Below are positions 16,965 to 25,386 of a stretch of 64,000 nt of DNA, piece by piece. The notes under the pieces were generated by a model. That model saw only the letters and a list, made by a program, of their open reading frames with translations, ran no database searches and was not told the origin of the DNA. Each line of letters starts with the position of its first letter. Positions within the stretch are counted from its first letter, which is position 1. The stretch comes from Streptosporangium lutulentum (GTDB taxonomy: Bacteria > Actinomycetota > Actinomycetes > Streptosporangiales > Streptosporangiaceae): assembly GCF_030811455.1 (NCBI RefSeq), contig NZ_JAUSQU010000001.1, positions 9,486,001 to 9,550,000 of the forward strand, given 5' to 3'. Made by a program: the position numbers and the translations under genes.

Positions 16965-18242
16965 ATGCTCCTCAGGTTTCGGGTGGCCAATCATCGGTCC
17001 CTGCGGGAGGAAGCAGAGCTCTCCCTCGTCGCCACCGAGTTCAACGAGGGCACGGCCCGTTCGACCGGGGTGAAGTCGGAGGGGCGAGAGATCAGCGTTG
17101 TCCCACTGATCGGCATCTTCGGAGCCAATGGGTCGGGTAAGAGCAACACCCTGGCGGCGATCAGGGCGATGCGCTCGGCGGTCCGTGGGTCCGTCCTCGA
17201 ATGGGCGCGAGAGACCGGCGTCCCCCGTGAGCCTTTCGCACTTGATCCGCGCGCTCGCGACGAGACCACACTCTTCGAAGTCGACCTGATCCTCGGCGAG
17301 AGTCCGGTCCGCTATACCTATGGCTTCGAGCTCTCCGATGAGCGGGTCGAAGCGGAGTGGTTGCACGCCTACCCTCACGGGCGCAAGCAGGTGTGGTTCG
17401 ACAGGGAGGCGGATCGTGCCCCCGAGGAAGGCGGCGAGTTCAGGTTTCCCGGTGACGGGCTCAAGGGGGGCAAAGAACAGCTCACCGAGTTCACCCGGGC
17501 GAACGCGCTGTTCCTCACCGCCGCCGGGACGTTCAATCATCCTCAGCTCAGCGTTGTGTACCGATGGTTTCTCGACAACTTCTGGCTCGTCACGTCCGGA
17601 GACGACATCGTCGAACGGGGTTCTCACACTTGGGGGCTGCTGACGGACGAGAAGAGCGGTCCCAGATTCAGAGAGTGGGTCACAAAGCTGCTGCGAGCCG
17701 TGGACCTGGGGGTCACGGGGATGCTGATCGACGCCTCCCTGCCGAGGGATCAGCAGGTCAGGCTTCTCCACCGAGGGGTGGGAAGCACGTCGGTTCCGCT
17801 GGATTTCATTACGCAGGAGTCGCTCGGCACCCATGCCTGGTTCGCTTTCCTTGGCCCGGTCTTCGAAGGTCTCGAACGAGGATCGGTGCTGCTCGCCGAC
17901 GAGCTGGATTCGAGCCTCCACCCCATGCTCGTGGCCGAGGTGATCCGCCTCTTCCAAGATCCTCTGTCCAACCCCCGTGGTGCTCAGCTGATCTTTACCA
18001 CCCATGCCACGGCGATGCTCGGTACCACGTTGGTCGGCCGTCCCGTCGATCGTGATCAGGTATGGATCACCACCAAACGTAAGACCGGTGAAACGGAGCT
18101 TTATCCGTTGATCGACGCCAGGCCGAGAAAGGAAGAGAACCTCGAACGCGGGTATCTCCACGGCCGATACGGCGGGGTGCCCAGAGTGGCACCGGGCGAG
18201 GTGGCCCGTGAGGTAGCCCACATCCGGACGGGGACGGAGTGA
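16965..18242 (+). CDS. RloA/AbiLi-like AAA ATPase
   Basis: 425 aa. MLLRFRVANHRSLREEAELSL is the typical start of AAA15/AAA21 ATPases of phage defence systems. Walker A is FGANGSGKSNTLAAI (about residues 53-67); the ABC-like Walker B is VLLADELDSSLHP (about 308-320), followed by LIFTTHATAML. The protein resembles the SMC/OLD-type ATPases of RloA, AbiL and PARIS. Its last four bases overlap the start of the RloB gene (gtga), so the pair is coupled. It sits between smc and ftsY, where no gene is expected. The likely role is sensing infection and controlling the partner; this is inference from the family. Confidence 0.85.
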   Translation: MLLRFRVANHRSLREEAELSLVATEFNEGTARSTGVKSEGREISVVPLIGIFGANGSGKSNTLAAIRAMRSAVRGSVLEWARETGVPREPFALDPRARDETTLFEVDLILGESPVRYTYGFELSDERVEAEWLHAYPHGRKQVWFDREADRAPEEGGEFRFPGDGLKGGKEQLTEFTRANALFLTAAGTFNHPQLSVVYRWFLDNFWLVTSGDDIVERGSHTWGLLTDEKSGPRFREWVTKLLRAVDLGVTGMLIDASLPRDQQVRLLHRGVGSTSVPLDFITQESLGTHAWFAFLGPVFEGLERGSVLLADELDSSLHPMLVAEVIRLFQDPLSNPRGAQLIFTTHATAMLGTTLVGRPVDRDQVWITTKRKTGETELYPLIDARPRKEENLERGYLHGRYGGVPRVAPGEVAREVAHIRTGTE

Positions 18243-18964
18243 GCGGACGGCGACGCAAGGGATCCGAGATCGGGCGGCCTCTTCACCGTGGCCCAAGCCC
18301 TGTTCGGCGAGGTAACCGGGTCTTCTATGTGGCTGTCGAGGGAGAGGTCACAGAACCCGACTACCTGGCGTACCTCAACAAGGAATTCGGTGAGGATCAC
18401 GATTTCTTCATCCACACGCTTTCGGTGGGTAACGGGTTGAAGCCGCTGCCCTGCGTCGAGAAGGTGCTGGAGTACGAGAGTGAGGTGCGTGACCATGAGA
18501 TCCGTTATCCCGAAGACGATGCCAGGAAACCACAGCTCTGGGCGGTTTTCGATCGTGATCAGCACCATGGCATTCCGGAGGCGATGAAGAGGGCTCGGAA
18601 GAGCGATGTGCGGATCGCCTTCTCACATCCCTCTTTTGATCTCTGGCTTCTCCTCCATTTTCAGGACTTTTCCGGGGCCCAGAATGGTTCCAGCGCCATC
18701 GTTCACGAGAAGCTTCGGTCCCAGCCTGCTTTCCGGCGCTTCGCCGCGACCAACGCGGCCGAGGACAAGGCGATCAAGGATGACCGAGTGGAGGCTCTGA
18801 AGGAGAGACATGGCGCCGCCAGGAGCCGAGCCAGGAAGATGGCAGACGACTGTTCCGCCTCATCCTGTTCCACGGCGACAGGTCATGCCCAACACTGTGA
18901 TCCTCTTAATCGCGACCCGTCCACCGACGTGTGGAAGCTTCTCGCCGAACTTGGGATCTTGTAA
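18239..18964 (+). CDS. RloB/AbiLii-like protein
   Basis: 241 aa from the GTG at 18239, overlapping the ATPase stop. Conserved RloB features are YVAVEGEVTEPDYLAYLN (about residues 29-46), LWAVFDRDQHHG (about 100-111), IAFSHPSFDLWLLLHF (about 124-139), and the C-terminal STDVWKLLAELGIL. The acidic residues in the first two motifs look like a TOPRIM-type metal site, so it may be a nuclease effector. It is the second gene of a two-gene AbiL-like defence unit. The region at about 196-215 (CSASSCSTATGHAQHC) is unusual, with several cysteines. Confidence 0.82.
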   Translation: MSGRRRKGSEIGRPLHRGPSPVRRGNRVFYVAVEGEVTEPDYLAYLNKEFGEDHDFFIHTLSVGNGLKPLPCVEKVLEYESEVRDHEIRYPEDDARKPQLWAVFDRDQHHGIPEAMKRARKSDVRIAFSHPSFDLWLLLHFQDFSGAQNGSSAIVHEKLRSQPAFRRFAATNAAEDKAIKDDRVEALKERHGAARSRARKMADDCSASSCSTATGHAQHCDPLNRDPSTDVWKLLAELGIL

Positions 18965-19092
18965 ACGGGCACTGTGAGTGCGGCCGGCGTATTCGTACGA
19001 CCCGGGATCGACTGCCTCTCCGGTATGTTCACCGCTGGTTGATGAGGTATCGGGGTCGGAGCATTCCGGGGCGTCTGGAAAACTGTGGTCTT

Positions 19093-20268
19093 GTGGAAGC
19101 CTATCTCGGCATAATCGCGATCATCGTCGCCGTCGCCCTGCTCGCGGTGGGCGGCGTGTTCCTGCTGTTCAGATCGGGAGGCAGGCAGGCCCCGCCGGTC
19201 GAGCCTCCCAAGGCGCCGCCGCTCCCCGGGGAGCAGAGGCCGGCCGGGACCGTCACCAAGGATGACGACGCGGCGACGACCACCGTCCCGCCGCCGGCGA
19301 AGCCGGTCGAGCCCGTGGTCGTCACTCCCCAGATCGAGGTTCCGCCGCCGTCCGCAGGCCGGATGGTACGGCTCCGCACCCGGCTGGCCCGGTCACAGAG
19401 CACCCTCGGCAAGGGACTCCTGGAACTCCTGTCCCGCGACCGTCTCGACGACGACGCCTGGGACGAGATCGAGGAGACCTTGATCACCGCCGACGTCGGC
19501 GTCGCGCCCACCCGGACGATGGTCGAGGAGCTGCGGACACGCGTGAAGATCCTGGGCAGCCGGACGCCCGCGGAGGCGCGCGCCCTGCTCAAGGAGCAGT
19601 TGCTCGTCCAGATCGGCGCGGACATGGACCGCACCCTGCACGTCACGCCGCACGGTGAGCGTCCGGCCGTGGTCCTCGTGGTCGGCGTCAACGGCACGGG
19701 CAAGACCACCACCACCGGCAAGCTGGCCAGATCCCTCATCGGCGACGGCAACACGGTCGTGCTCGGCGCGGCCGACACCTTCCGCGCCGCCGCCGCCGAC
19801 CAGCTCCAGACCTGGGGAGACCGGGTCGGCGCACAGGTCGTGCGCGGTCCGGAGGGAGGCGACCCCGCCTCGGTCGCCTTCGACGCCGTGGCCAAGGGAG
19901 TCCAGGACAAGGTCGACGTGGTGATCGTCGACACCGCCGGCCGGCTGCACACCAAGACCGGTCTGATGGACGAGCTCGGCAAGGTCAAGCGCGTCATCGA
20001 GAAGAAGGCCGCGGTCGACGAGGTCCTGCTCGTTCTCGACGCCACCACGGGCCAGAACGGCATGCGCCAGGCCCAGGTGTTCGCCGAGGTCGTCAACATC
20101 ACCGGCATCGCCCTGACCAAGCTCGACGGCACCGCCAAGGGCGGCATCATCATCTCCGTCCAGCGCGAGCTGGGCGTTCCGGTCAAGCTCGTCGGCCTCG
20201 GAGAAGGGCCCGACGACCTGGCCCCGTTCGATCCCGAGGTCTTCGTCGAGGCCCTCCTCGGAGACTGA
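19093..20268 (+). CDS. ftsY: Signal recognition particle receptor FtsY
   Basis: 391 aa from the GTG at 19093; a longer frame from 18931 overlaps the RloB gene and has no homology. Residues about 4-26 form a membrane helix (LGIIAIIVAVALLAVGGVFL), followed by a Pro/Thr-rich linker to about 100, as in actinobacterial FtsY. The NG domain follows: G1 GVNGTGKTTTTGKLA near 197, ADTFRAAAADQL, DTAGRLHTKTGLMDEL, and TKLDGTAKGG. It receives SRP-ribosome complexes at the membrane. The Shine-Dalgarno is weak. With smc upstream, this restores the conserved order except for the two inserted genes. Confidence 0.95.
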   Translation: MEAYLGIIAIIVAVALLAVGGVFLLFRSGGRQAPPVEPPKAPPLPGEQRPAGTVTKDDDAATTTVPPPAKPVEPVVVTPQIEVPPPSAGRMVRLRTRLARSQSTLGKGLLELLSRDRLDDDAWDEIEETLITADVGVAPTRTMVEELRTRVKILGSRTPAEARALLKEQLLVQIGADMDRTLHVTPHGERPAVVLVVGVNGTGKTTTTGKLARSLIGDGNTVVLGAADTFRAAAADQLQTWGDRVGAQVVRGPEGGDPASVAFDAVAKGVQDKVDVVIVDTAGRLHTKTGLMDELGKVKRVIEKKAAVDEVLLVLDATTGQNGMRQAQVFAEVVNITGIALTKLDGTAKGGIIISVQRELGVPVKLVGLGEGPDDLAPFDPEVFVEALLGD

Positions 20269-20419
20269 GCTCCGGGCCTCCGCGACGCCGTGGGGGCGGC
20301 GCGGGGGAACGGGGGAGCGGCCGTGAGGCGACGGCCGGACCGGCGGGGGCCTGAGACGGCTCGCGACCCGGTCCGGCGCCGGCTGGGGCCGGGTGGGGCC
20401 GTGGTTCGGTCCCGTGCGG

Positions 20420-20555
20420 AAACCGGCCGTGGCCCGGCATAAAAACGGGTCGTGGCCCGGTCTGAGACGGGTCGTGGTCCGGTCCGGCATGAGACGGGGC
20501 CCGGTACGAGACGGGTCGTAGCCCGGCCCGGCATGAGACGGGCCGTGGTCCAGGT
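20420..20555. repeat. Degenerate ~25-bp tandem repeats downstream of ftsY
   Basis: Five or so copies of a unit containing gagacgggtcgtggcccggt with variants (ggccgtgg, ggtcgtag, ggcccggtac) and an alternating ccggcat spacer. The whole gap from 20269 to 20554 shows no gene; the repeats end at the 3' end of the convergent ABC ATPase gene. Confidence 0.65.
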
Positions 20556-21349
20556 CAGGGCCGGGGGTGGGCCAGGGTGCCGATGGGGATGACCAGCGGG
20601 GTGCCCGCCACCGGATCTTCGATGACCTTGGCGTTCAGCTCGAAGACCTCCGCCAGCAGTCCCTCGGTAAGGACGTCGGACGGGGTTCCCGAGGCGACGA
20701 CCCTGCCGTCGCGCATGGCGACCAGGCGGTCGGCGTAGCGGGCGGCGAGGTTCAGGTCGTGCAGGACCATCACCACGGTCCGGCCGAGCTCGTGGTGGAG
20801 TCTGCGGACCAGCTCCAGGACCTCGATCTGATGGGCCAGGTCGAGGAAGGTCGTCGGCTCGTCGAGCAGCAGCAGGTCGGTGCCCTGGGCGAGGGCCATC
20901 GAGATCCACGCGCGCTGCCGCTGCCCGCCCGACAGCTCGTCCAGCGGCCTTTCGCCCAGGTCCAGCAGACCTGTCATGGACAGGGCCTCGCTGACCGCCG
21001 ACTCGTCGTCGGACGACCACTGCCGGTACCAGGTCTGGTGCGGATGACGTCCCCTGGCCACGAGGTCGGCCACGGTCAGCCCCTCCGGTGCCGTCGGTGC
21101 CTGGGGCAGCACGCCCAGGATCCTGGCGACCTCCTTGGTGGGCATTCTGTCGATGCGCTTGCCGTCCAGCAGCACCTCGCCGCCCGACGGCTTGAGCAGC
21201 CGTCCCAGGGCGCGGAGCAGCGTGGACTTGCCGCATCCGTTCGGTCCGATGATCGTTGTCACCGTTCCGGCCTCGATGCCGAGGTCGAGGCCGTCGACGA
21301 TGATCCGGTCGCCGTACCCGAGCTTGAGGTCAACGGCCTGCAGTCTCAA
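20555..21349 (-). CDS. Iron-siderophore ABC transporter, ATP-binding protein
   Basis: 264 aa from the TTG at 21349, with gagagg ten bases upstream; the much longer frame from 22501 is antisense shadow joined in phase. Walker A IIGPNGCGKST is at about residues 34-44, the signature LDELSGGQRQRAWISMALAQG at about 137-157, and Walker B LLLLDEPTTFLD just after. This is the FepC/FhuC type. The start overlaps the stop of the permease gene (ttga), so it is the last gene of a coupled operon permease-permease-ATPase that imports ferric siderophore. Confidence 0.94.
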   Translation of the reverse strand: MRLQAVDLKLGYGDRIIVDGLDLGIEAGTVTTIIGPNGCGKSTLLRALGRLLKPSGGEVLLDGKRIDRMPTKEVARILGVLPQAPTAPEGLTVADLVARGRHPHQTWYRQWSSDDESAVSEALSMTGLLDLGERPLDELSGGQRQRAWISMALAQGTDLLLLDEPTTFLDLAHQIEVLELVRRLHHELGRTVVMVLHDLNLAARYADRLVAMRDGRVVASGTPSDVLTEGLLAEVFELNAKVIEDPVAGTPLVIPIGTLAHPRP

Positions 21350-22422
21350 GATCGTGCCTCTCTGCGCACACGGATGAGGAGATAGATCAGATAGGGGGCG
21401 CCGAGGACCGCGGTGACCACGCCCACCGGCAGCTCGACGGGACTGAACAGGGTTCGCGAGACCAGGTCGGCGGCGGTGGTCAGGGTGGCTCCGACCAGGG
21501 CCGAGACGACCAGCGGGGGTTGTGCCACCCCCGCCAGGCGTAGCGCGATCTGCGGGGCGGCCAGGGCCACGAACGCGATGGGCCCGGCCGAGGCGGTCGC
21601 CGTCGCCGCGAGCAGGACGGCCGCGAGGATCATCAGGCCCCTGGCGAGGTTCATCCGCACGCCCAGACCGGTCACGGTGTCGTCGCCGAAGCGCAGCGCG
21701 CCGAGCGAGCGGGTGCCGAGCAGGGTCAGCGGGATGAGGACGGCGAGCGCCAGCGTGACCGGGACCACGTGTTCCCAGCCCCGGCCGTTCAGCGAGCCGG
21801 TGATCCAGACCATGGCCTTGCCGGTGTCGGTGACGTCCCCGACGGTCAGCAGCCAGTACTTGACGTTGGTGCAGACGGCGGAGACGCCGATGCCCACCAG
21901 CACCAGGCGGTAGCCGTCCATGCCCCGGCGCCAGGCCAGCAGGTAGACGGTCAGCGCCCCGATCAGCCCGCCGAGCAGGGCCGCCAGAGGTACGCCCACC
22001 CCGGCCAGGGCGCCGCTGACCCCGCCCCCGGTGCTTCCCGCCATCACGGTGATCGCGACCACGGTCACGCTGGCACCGGTGGTGACGCCGAGGATGTCGG
22101 GGCTGGCCAGCGGGTTGCGGGCGATGGCCTGGGTGATCGCTCCTGCCAGGGCGAGCGCCGCGCCGACGAGGGCGCCGGTCAGCGCGCGGGGAAGGCGGAG
22201 CTCCATGACGACGAAGTGGTTGGAGCCGCCACCGGTGATCGCCTGGAACACCTCGGGGACGCTCATCGGGATGTCGCCGATGCGCATGGTGAGCGCCATC
22301 AGCAGCACCACGGAGGCCAGCAGGATCAGGGCCACGACGGCGGAGCGCAGGCGGAGCAGCCAGGAGGCGGGGCCGATCCGCAGCGACCGCCCGTACACGA
22401 GCCTTTCCGGGGAGGACGTCAC
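21346..22422 (-). CDS. FecCD-type iron-siderophore permease (second)
   Basis: 358 aa from a GTG. About nine to ten membrane helices. Family signatures include MELRLPRALTGALVGAALALAGA and ITQAIARNPLASPDILGVTTGA, the coupling and substrate loop of FecCD permeases, and GPIAFVALAAPQIALRL. It overlaps the upstream permease by four bases and the downstream ATPase by four bases. It probably forms a heterodimer with the first permease in the membrane. Confidence 0.94.
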   Translation of the reverse strand: MTSSPERLVYGRSLRIGPASWLLRLRSAVVALILLASVVLLMALTMRIGDIPMSVPEVFQAITGGGSNHFVVMELRLPRALTGALVGAALALAGAITQAIARNPLASPDILGVTTGASVTVVAITVMAGSTGGGVSGALAGVGVPLAALLGGLIGALTVYLLAWRRGMDGYRLVLVGIGVSAVCTNVKYWLLTVGDVTDTGKAMVWITGSLNGRGWEHVVPVTLALAVLIPLTLLGTRSLGALRFGDDTVTGLGVRMNLARGLMILAAVLLAATATASAGPIAFVALAAPQIALRLAGVAQPPLVVSALVGATLTTAADLVSRTLFSPVELPVGVVTAVLGAPYLIYLLIRVRREARS

Positions 22423-23471
22423 AGTCGGACCGGCTTTCTCCGTCGGACCAGGGTGATGAAGAACGGCGCGCCGACGAGGGCGAGCACGACGCCGACCTCA
22501 AGCTCGCCCGGGCGCGCCACCACCCGGCCGATCACGTCCGTGAGGAGGAGGGCGGCGGCGCCGATCAGGCCGGAGTACGGCAGCAGCCAGCGGTGGTCGG
22601 GGCCGGACAGCGGGCGGGCCAGGTGCGGGACGATCAGCCCGAGAAAGGACAGCGCGCCGCAGGCCGCCACGGAGGCCCCGCTGAGCAGCGTGATGGCGGC
22701 GATGCCGGTGACGCGGGTCAGGGTGACGTTCTGGCCGAGGGCGCGGGCGACGTCCTCGCCGAGGGAGAGCGCGTTGAGGCCGGGCGCGTTGATCAGAGCC
22801 AGGAGCAGGCCGGCGGCGATGAACGGAAGCACCTGCCAGGCGACGTCGGCGCCCCTGGTCGCGATCGAGCCCGACTGCCAGAACCGGAAGACGTCCATGG
22901 CCTGCTCGTCCATGAGGATCATGGCCGAGGTGAGCGCGTAGAGGAAGGCGCTGACCGCGGTGCCCGCGAGGGCCAGGGTCACCGGCGTGGGGCTGCTCCG
23001 GCCACCGGCCATGCCGAGGGCGAAGACCCCCGCGCTGGCGAGGAGGGCTCCGGCCATGCCGAACCAGATGTAGCCGTAAAGGCTGGTGACACCGAGCACC
23101 ATGATGCTGAGGACCATCGCGAACCCCGCGCCCTGGGTGACGCCGAGCAGTCCCGGGTCCGCCAGCGGGTTGCGGGTGTGGCCCTGCATGAGGGCTCCCG
23201 CGACGCCGAGCGCGACTCCGGCCAGGACGCCGATGGCGGTCCTGGGGATGCGCAGCGACCGGACGATGATGTCGTTCTCGGTGCCGGTCGGGGTGGTCAG
23301 TGCGTGCCAGACCTCGGCCGGGGGGACGGATTTCGCGCCTATCGCGATGCTGAGCGCGACTGTCACGACGAGGGCCGCGAGCAGTCCCGACAGCACGAGC
23401 AGGCGATGCCGGCGAACCGCCCGGACGGCCCTGCCGGAAAACGACGTCCGCGTGGTTACCGCGGTACTCAC
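22419..23471 (-). CDS. FecCD-type iron-siderophore permease (first)
   Basis: 350 aa, first gene of the minus-strand operon. The FecCD signatures RSLRIPRTAIGVLAGVALGVAG and MQGHTRNPLADPGLLGVTQGAG are present, and ALSFLGLIVPHLARPLSG near residue 270. It is divergent from the binding-protein gene with an iron box between, so both units should be repressed together when iron is plentiful. The start MSTAVTTRTSF at 23471 gives a usual cytosolic N-terminus. Confidence 0.94.
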   Translation of the reverse strand: MSTAVTTRTSFSGRAVRAVRRHRLLVLSGLLAALVVTVALSIAIGAKSVPPAEVWHALTTPTGTENDIIVRSLRIPRTAIGVLAGVALGVAGALMQGHTRNPLADPGLLGVTQGAGFAMVLSIMVLGVTSLYGYIWFGMAGALLASAGVFALGMAGGRSSPTPVTLALAGTAVSAFLYALTSAMILMDEQAMDVFRFWQSGSIATRGADVAWQVLPFIAAGLLLALINAPGLNALSLGEDVARALGQNVTLTRVTGIAAITLLSGASVAACGALSFLGLIVPHLARPLSGPDHRWLLPYSGLIGAAALLLTDVIGRVVARPGELEVGVVLALVGAPFFITLVRRRKPVRL

Positions 23472-23514
23472 CCGCGCTCCTCTCGGTTGCCGGATTCGGC
23501 ATGAGTATGCCAGT

Positions 23515-23553
23515 TTAGGTATAGCTAAGCTAAATTAGGTTTGCCTAACATGG
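23515..23553. promoter_or_regulatory. Tandem IdeR/DmdR-type iron boxes
   Basis: The 19 bases at 23515-23533 (ttaggtatagctaagctaa) match the pattern TTAGGTTAGSCTAACCTAA at most positions. A second, overlapping-spaced site starts at 23535 (ttaggtttgcctaac). Both lie between the divergent permease operon and the binding-protein gene, the expected place for Fe(II)-dependent repression of both. Confidence 0.8.
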
Positions 23554-23567
23554 TGAGAGGTTGTCAG

Positions 23568-24587
23568 ATGAGAGTGTTGCGTGCCCTGGCTGTCGGCATG
23601 GCGGGAGCCGTACTCTCCCTTGGCCTTACCGCCTGTTCCTCCAGCACCTCCGGCACGACCGCGGAGGTTTCCGGCCCGTCCGGGGCGTCCTCGGCTCCGG
23701 CGGCGAGCGACGCGGCGGCGTTTCCTCGCACGGTGAAGCATGCCATGGGGGAGACGGTGATCCCCACACGCCCCATGCGGGTCGTGGCTCTTGACCAGAG
23801 CTTCGTCGACGGGGTGCTGACGCTGGAGACGGACGTCGTCGGTTACACCACCTACCGGTCGATCGAGGAGAAGCTTCCCGACTATCTGAGCGCGGTCATC
23901 GACCACGCCAAGGACGCGAAATCGGTCGGGACCCTGGAGCAGCCGAGTCTGGAGCAGATCGTCGCGCTCAAGCCCGATCTGATCGTCTCCGCGAAGGTCC
24001 GTCACGAGGCGCTGTACGACAAGCTGTCGCAGATCGCGCCGACGGTGTTCAGCGAGACCACGGGCGCCATCTGGAAGGAGAACCTCAGACTCATGGGCCA
24101 GGCCCTGGGCAAGGAGGATCTCGCCGAGCAGAAGATCAAGGCCTATCAGGATCGGGCCGCCGCGATCGGCGCGTCCATCAAGGCCAAGGACGGCAAGATG
24201 CCCACGGTCTCCATCGTCCGCTTCGCCGGTGAGCCGACCGTCCGCCTCTACGTGGAGAACTCCTACTCCGGCCTGGTGCTGAAGGACGTCGGTTTCCCGC
24301 GTCCGGAGGACCAGCCGACCGTCACCGACTCCATCCTGGTGGAGGTCAGCCAGGAGAACATCTCCCAGCTCGACGCCGAGCACATCTTCGTCGCGGCCTA
24401 CGACGATCCGACGGTCGGGCCGATCAAGGAGAAGTTCGAGGCCAACCCGCTCTGGGGCAAGCTCAAGGGCGTCAAGCACGACGTCTCCGACGTCACCTGG
24501 ATGACCGCCGTCGGCATCCAGGGCGCTCACTCCATCCTCGACGACCTCGCCAAGACGTTCGAGGTCGACCCGGCGAAGGCCGTCTGA
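23568..24587 (+). CDS. Iron-siderophore substrate-binding lipoprotein
   Basis: 339 aa from the ATG at 23568 (gagagg seven bases upstream). The signal peptide ends in the lipobox LGLTACSS, with lipidated Cys at residue 23, so it is anchored outside the membrane. The body is a class III (BtuF/FepB-like) binding protein: MRVVALDQSFVDGVLTLE, SVGTLEQPSLEQIVALKPDLIV and EVSQENISQLDAEHIFVAAYD. It captures the ferric siderophore and passes it to the divergent FecCD permeases. An in-frame TTG at 23541 lies inside the iron box and is unlikely to be the start. The ligand cannot be told from sequence. Confidence 0.93.
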   Translation: MRVLRALAVGMAGAVLSLGLTACSSSTSGTTAEVSGPSGASSAPAASDAAAFPRTVKHAMGETVIPTRPMRVVALDQSFVDGVLTLETDVVGYTTYRSIEEKLPDYLSAVIDHAKDAKSVGTLEQPSLEQIVALKPDLIVSAKVRHEALYDKLSQIAPTVFSETTGAIWKENLRLMGQALGKEDLAEQKIKAYQDRAAAIGASIKAKDGKMPTVSIVRFAGEPTVRLYVENSYSGLVLKDVGFPRPEDQPTVTDSILVEVSQENISQLDAEHIFVAAYDDPTVGPIKEKFEANPLWGKLKGVKHDVSDVTWMTAVGIQGAHSILDDLAKTFEVDPAKAV

Positions 24588-24606
24588 CGGACGACGTGGA
24601 CGGCGG

Positions 24607-24639
24607 GCCCGGTGTTCTCACGAGGACGCCGGGCTTTTT
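24607..24639 (+). terminator. Intrinsic terminator of the binding-protein gene
   Basis: A 12-13-bp stem with two G-U pairs (24607-24619 with 24622-24634) and a tight loop, followed directly by ctttttg. A classical rho-independent site. Confidence 0.88.
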
Positions 24640-24753
24640 GCCGCACCGGATTCCTTTCCGGCGACCCGGGTATCGGCGCCGACCGGCACCGATACCAAAC
24701 CGAGTTTTCGGCTTCTGATGGAGAATCGGTCATAGCGGACTAAAGTCAGGGGC

Positions 24754-24954
24754 ATGGTGACTCACCGCTCAGCGGTTCTGCCGACAGACCCGGAAGCCCC
24801 TGGTACGTGCCTGTGCGGGCATCCGGCTGATTTCATTATTCAGACCTCGTGGTTCTCCGGCCGACGCTCCCTCGACCCCGTTTGCGAACCCCATGTCTCC
24901 GCGGTGGTGGACGCCATCGCCAAGAAGAACGCGCAGAGGGACGGCCGGTCCTGA
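24754..24954 (+). CDS. Small Cys/His protein, conserved hypothetical
   Basis: 66 aa. After TDPEAPGT it has CLCGHPADFIIQTSWFSGRR and then PVCEPHVSAVVDAIAKK, so three cysteines and two histidines could bind one zinc. I recall similar short proteins in other actinobacteria but no named function. The upstream site is gtcagggg. It stands alone, between the terminator of the iron-binding gene and a 430-bp gap. Confidence 0.6.
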   Translation: MVTHRSAVLPTDPEAPGTCLCGHPADFIIQTSWFSGRRSLDPVCEPHVSAVVDAIAKKNAQRDGRS

Positions 24955-25386
24955 GGGGCCGGGGGCGCCTGCCGTACCGACCGAATCGCCGTCACCCGCC
25001 ACCTCGGCCGAGTGGTCGCCGCTCGCCGTCCTGACCGGACCGCCTTCACCTGCCCGCGTCGTCACCCTTGGCCGCTTCCGGGAAGACCTCCCGTCGCGGC
25101 CGGGTCGCGGGCCGAGGCCGCCCTTCGGGCGAAACACGCGCCACCCGCGGATCACGCACGGTCCGCCGCGAAACCGTCCGCACCGATACGCGTTTTTAGT
25201 GATATGTCCTAATTTGCGTCGAACGCGATATTAATCGGTCGCTTCACATCCCGCTTAATATGGTCCGCATTCGGCCCTGGCGGCGCGGTCGACTATTTTG
25301 ACCGACGGTGGACGTTTTGTCGTAAAAACGGCTCGCCGACCGACCGTCGTCTGCCCGATCGCGGAGGCCGCGATCGGGCGCGGACC
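24955..25386. other. Gene-free gap upstream of the Cds1-like gene 3' end
   Basis: Bases 24955-25150 are GC-rich with no convincing frame. Bases 25190-25330 are AT-richer (tttttagtgatatgtcc, gatattaatcgg, cttaatatgg) and could carry promoters, but no gene start follows on the plus strand. The terminator of the minus-strand gene lies at its right end. Confidence 0.45.
25353..25379 (-). terminator. Terminator of the Cds1-like gene
   Basis: A perfect 12-bp stem (25353-25364 with 25368-25379) and a 3-base loop, seven bases beyond the stop of the minus-strand gene. No T run follows. Confidence 0.7.

Noticed and set aside
12908..16990. 1360-aa open frame on the minus strand, antisense to smc
   Set aside because: The codon bias of smc in GC-rich DNA leaves this frame open by chance; the translation is low-complexity (Leu/Gly/Arg-rich) with no recognisable domain.
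23541..23567. Upstream TTG start for the iron-binding lipoprotein
   Set aside because: It lies inside the iron box and would put extra residues before a normal signal peptide.
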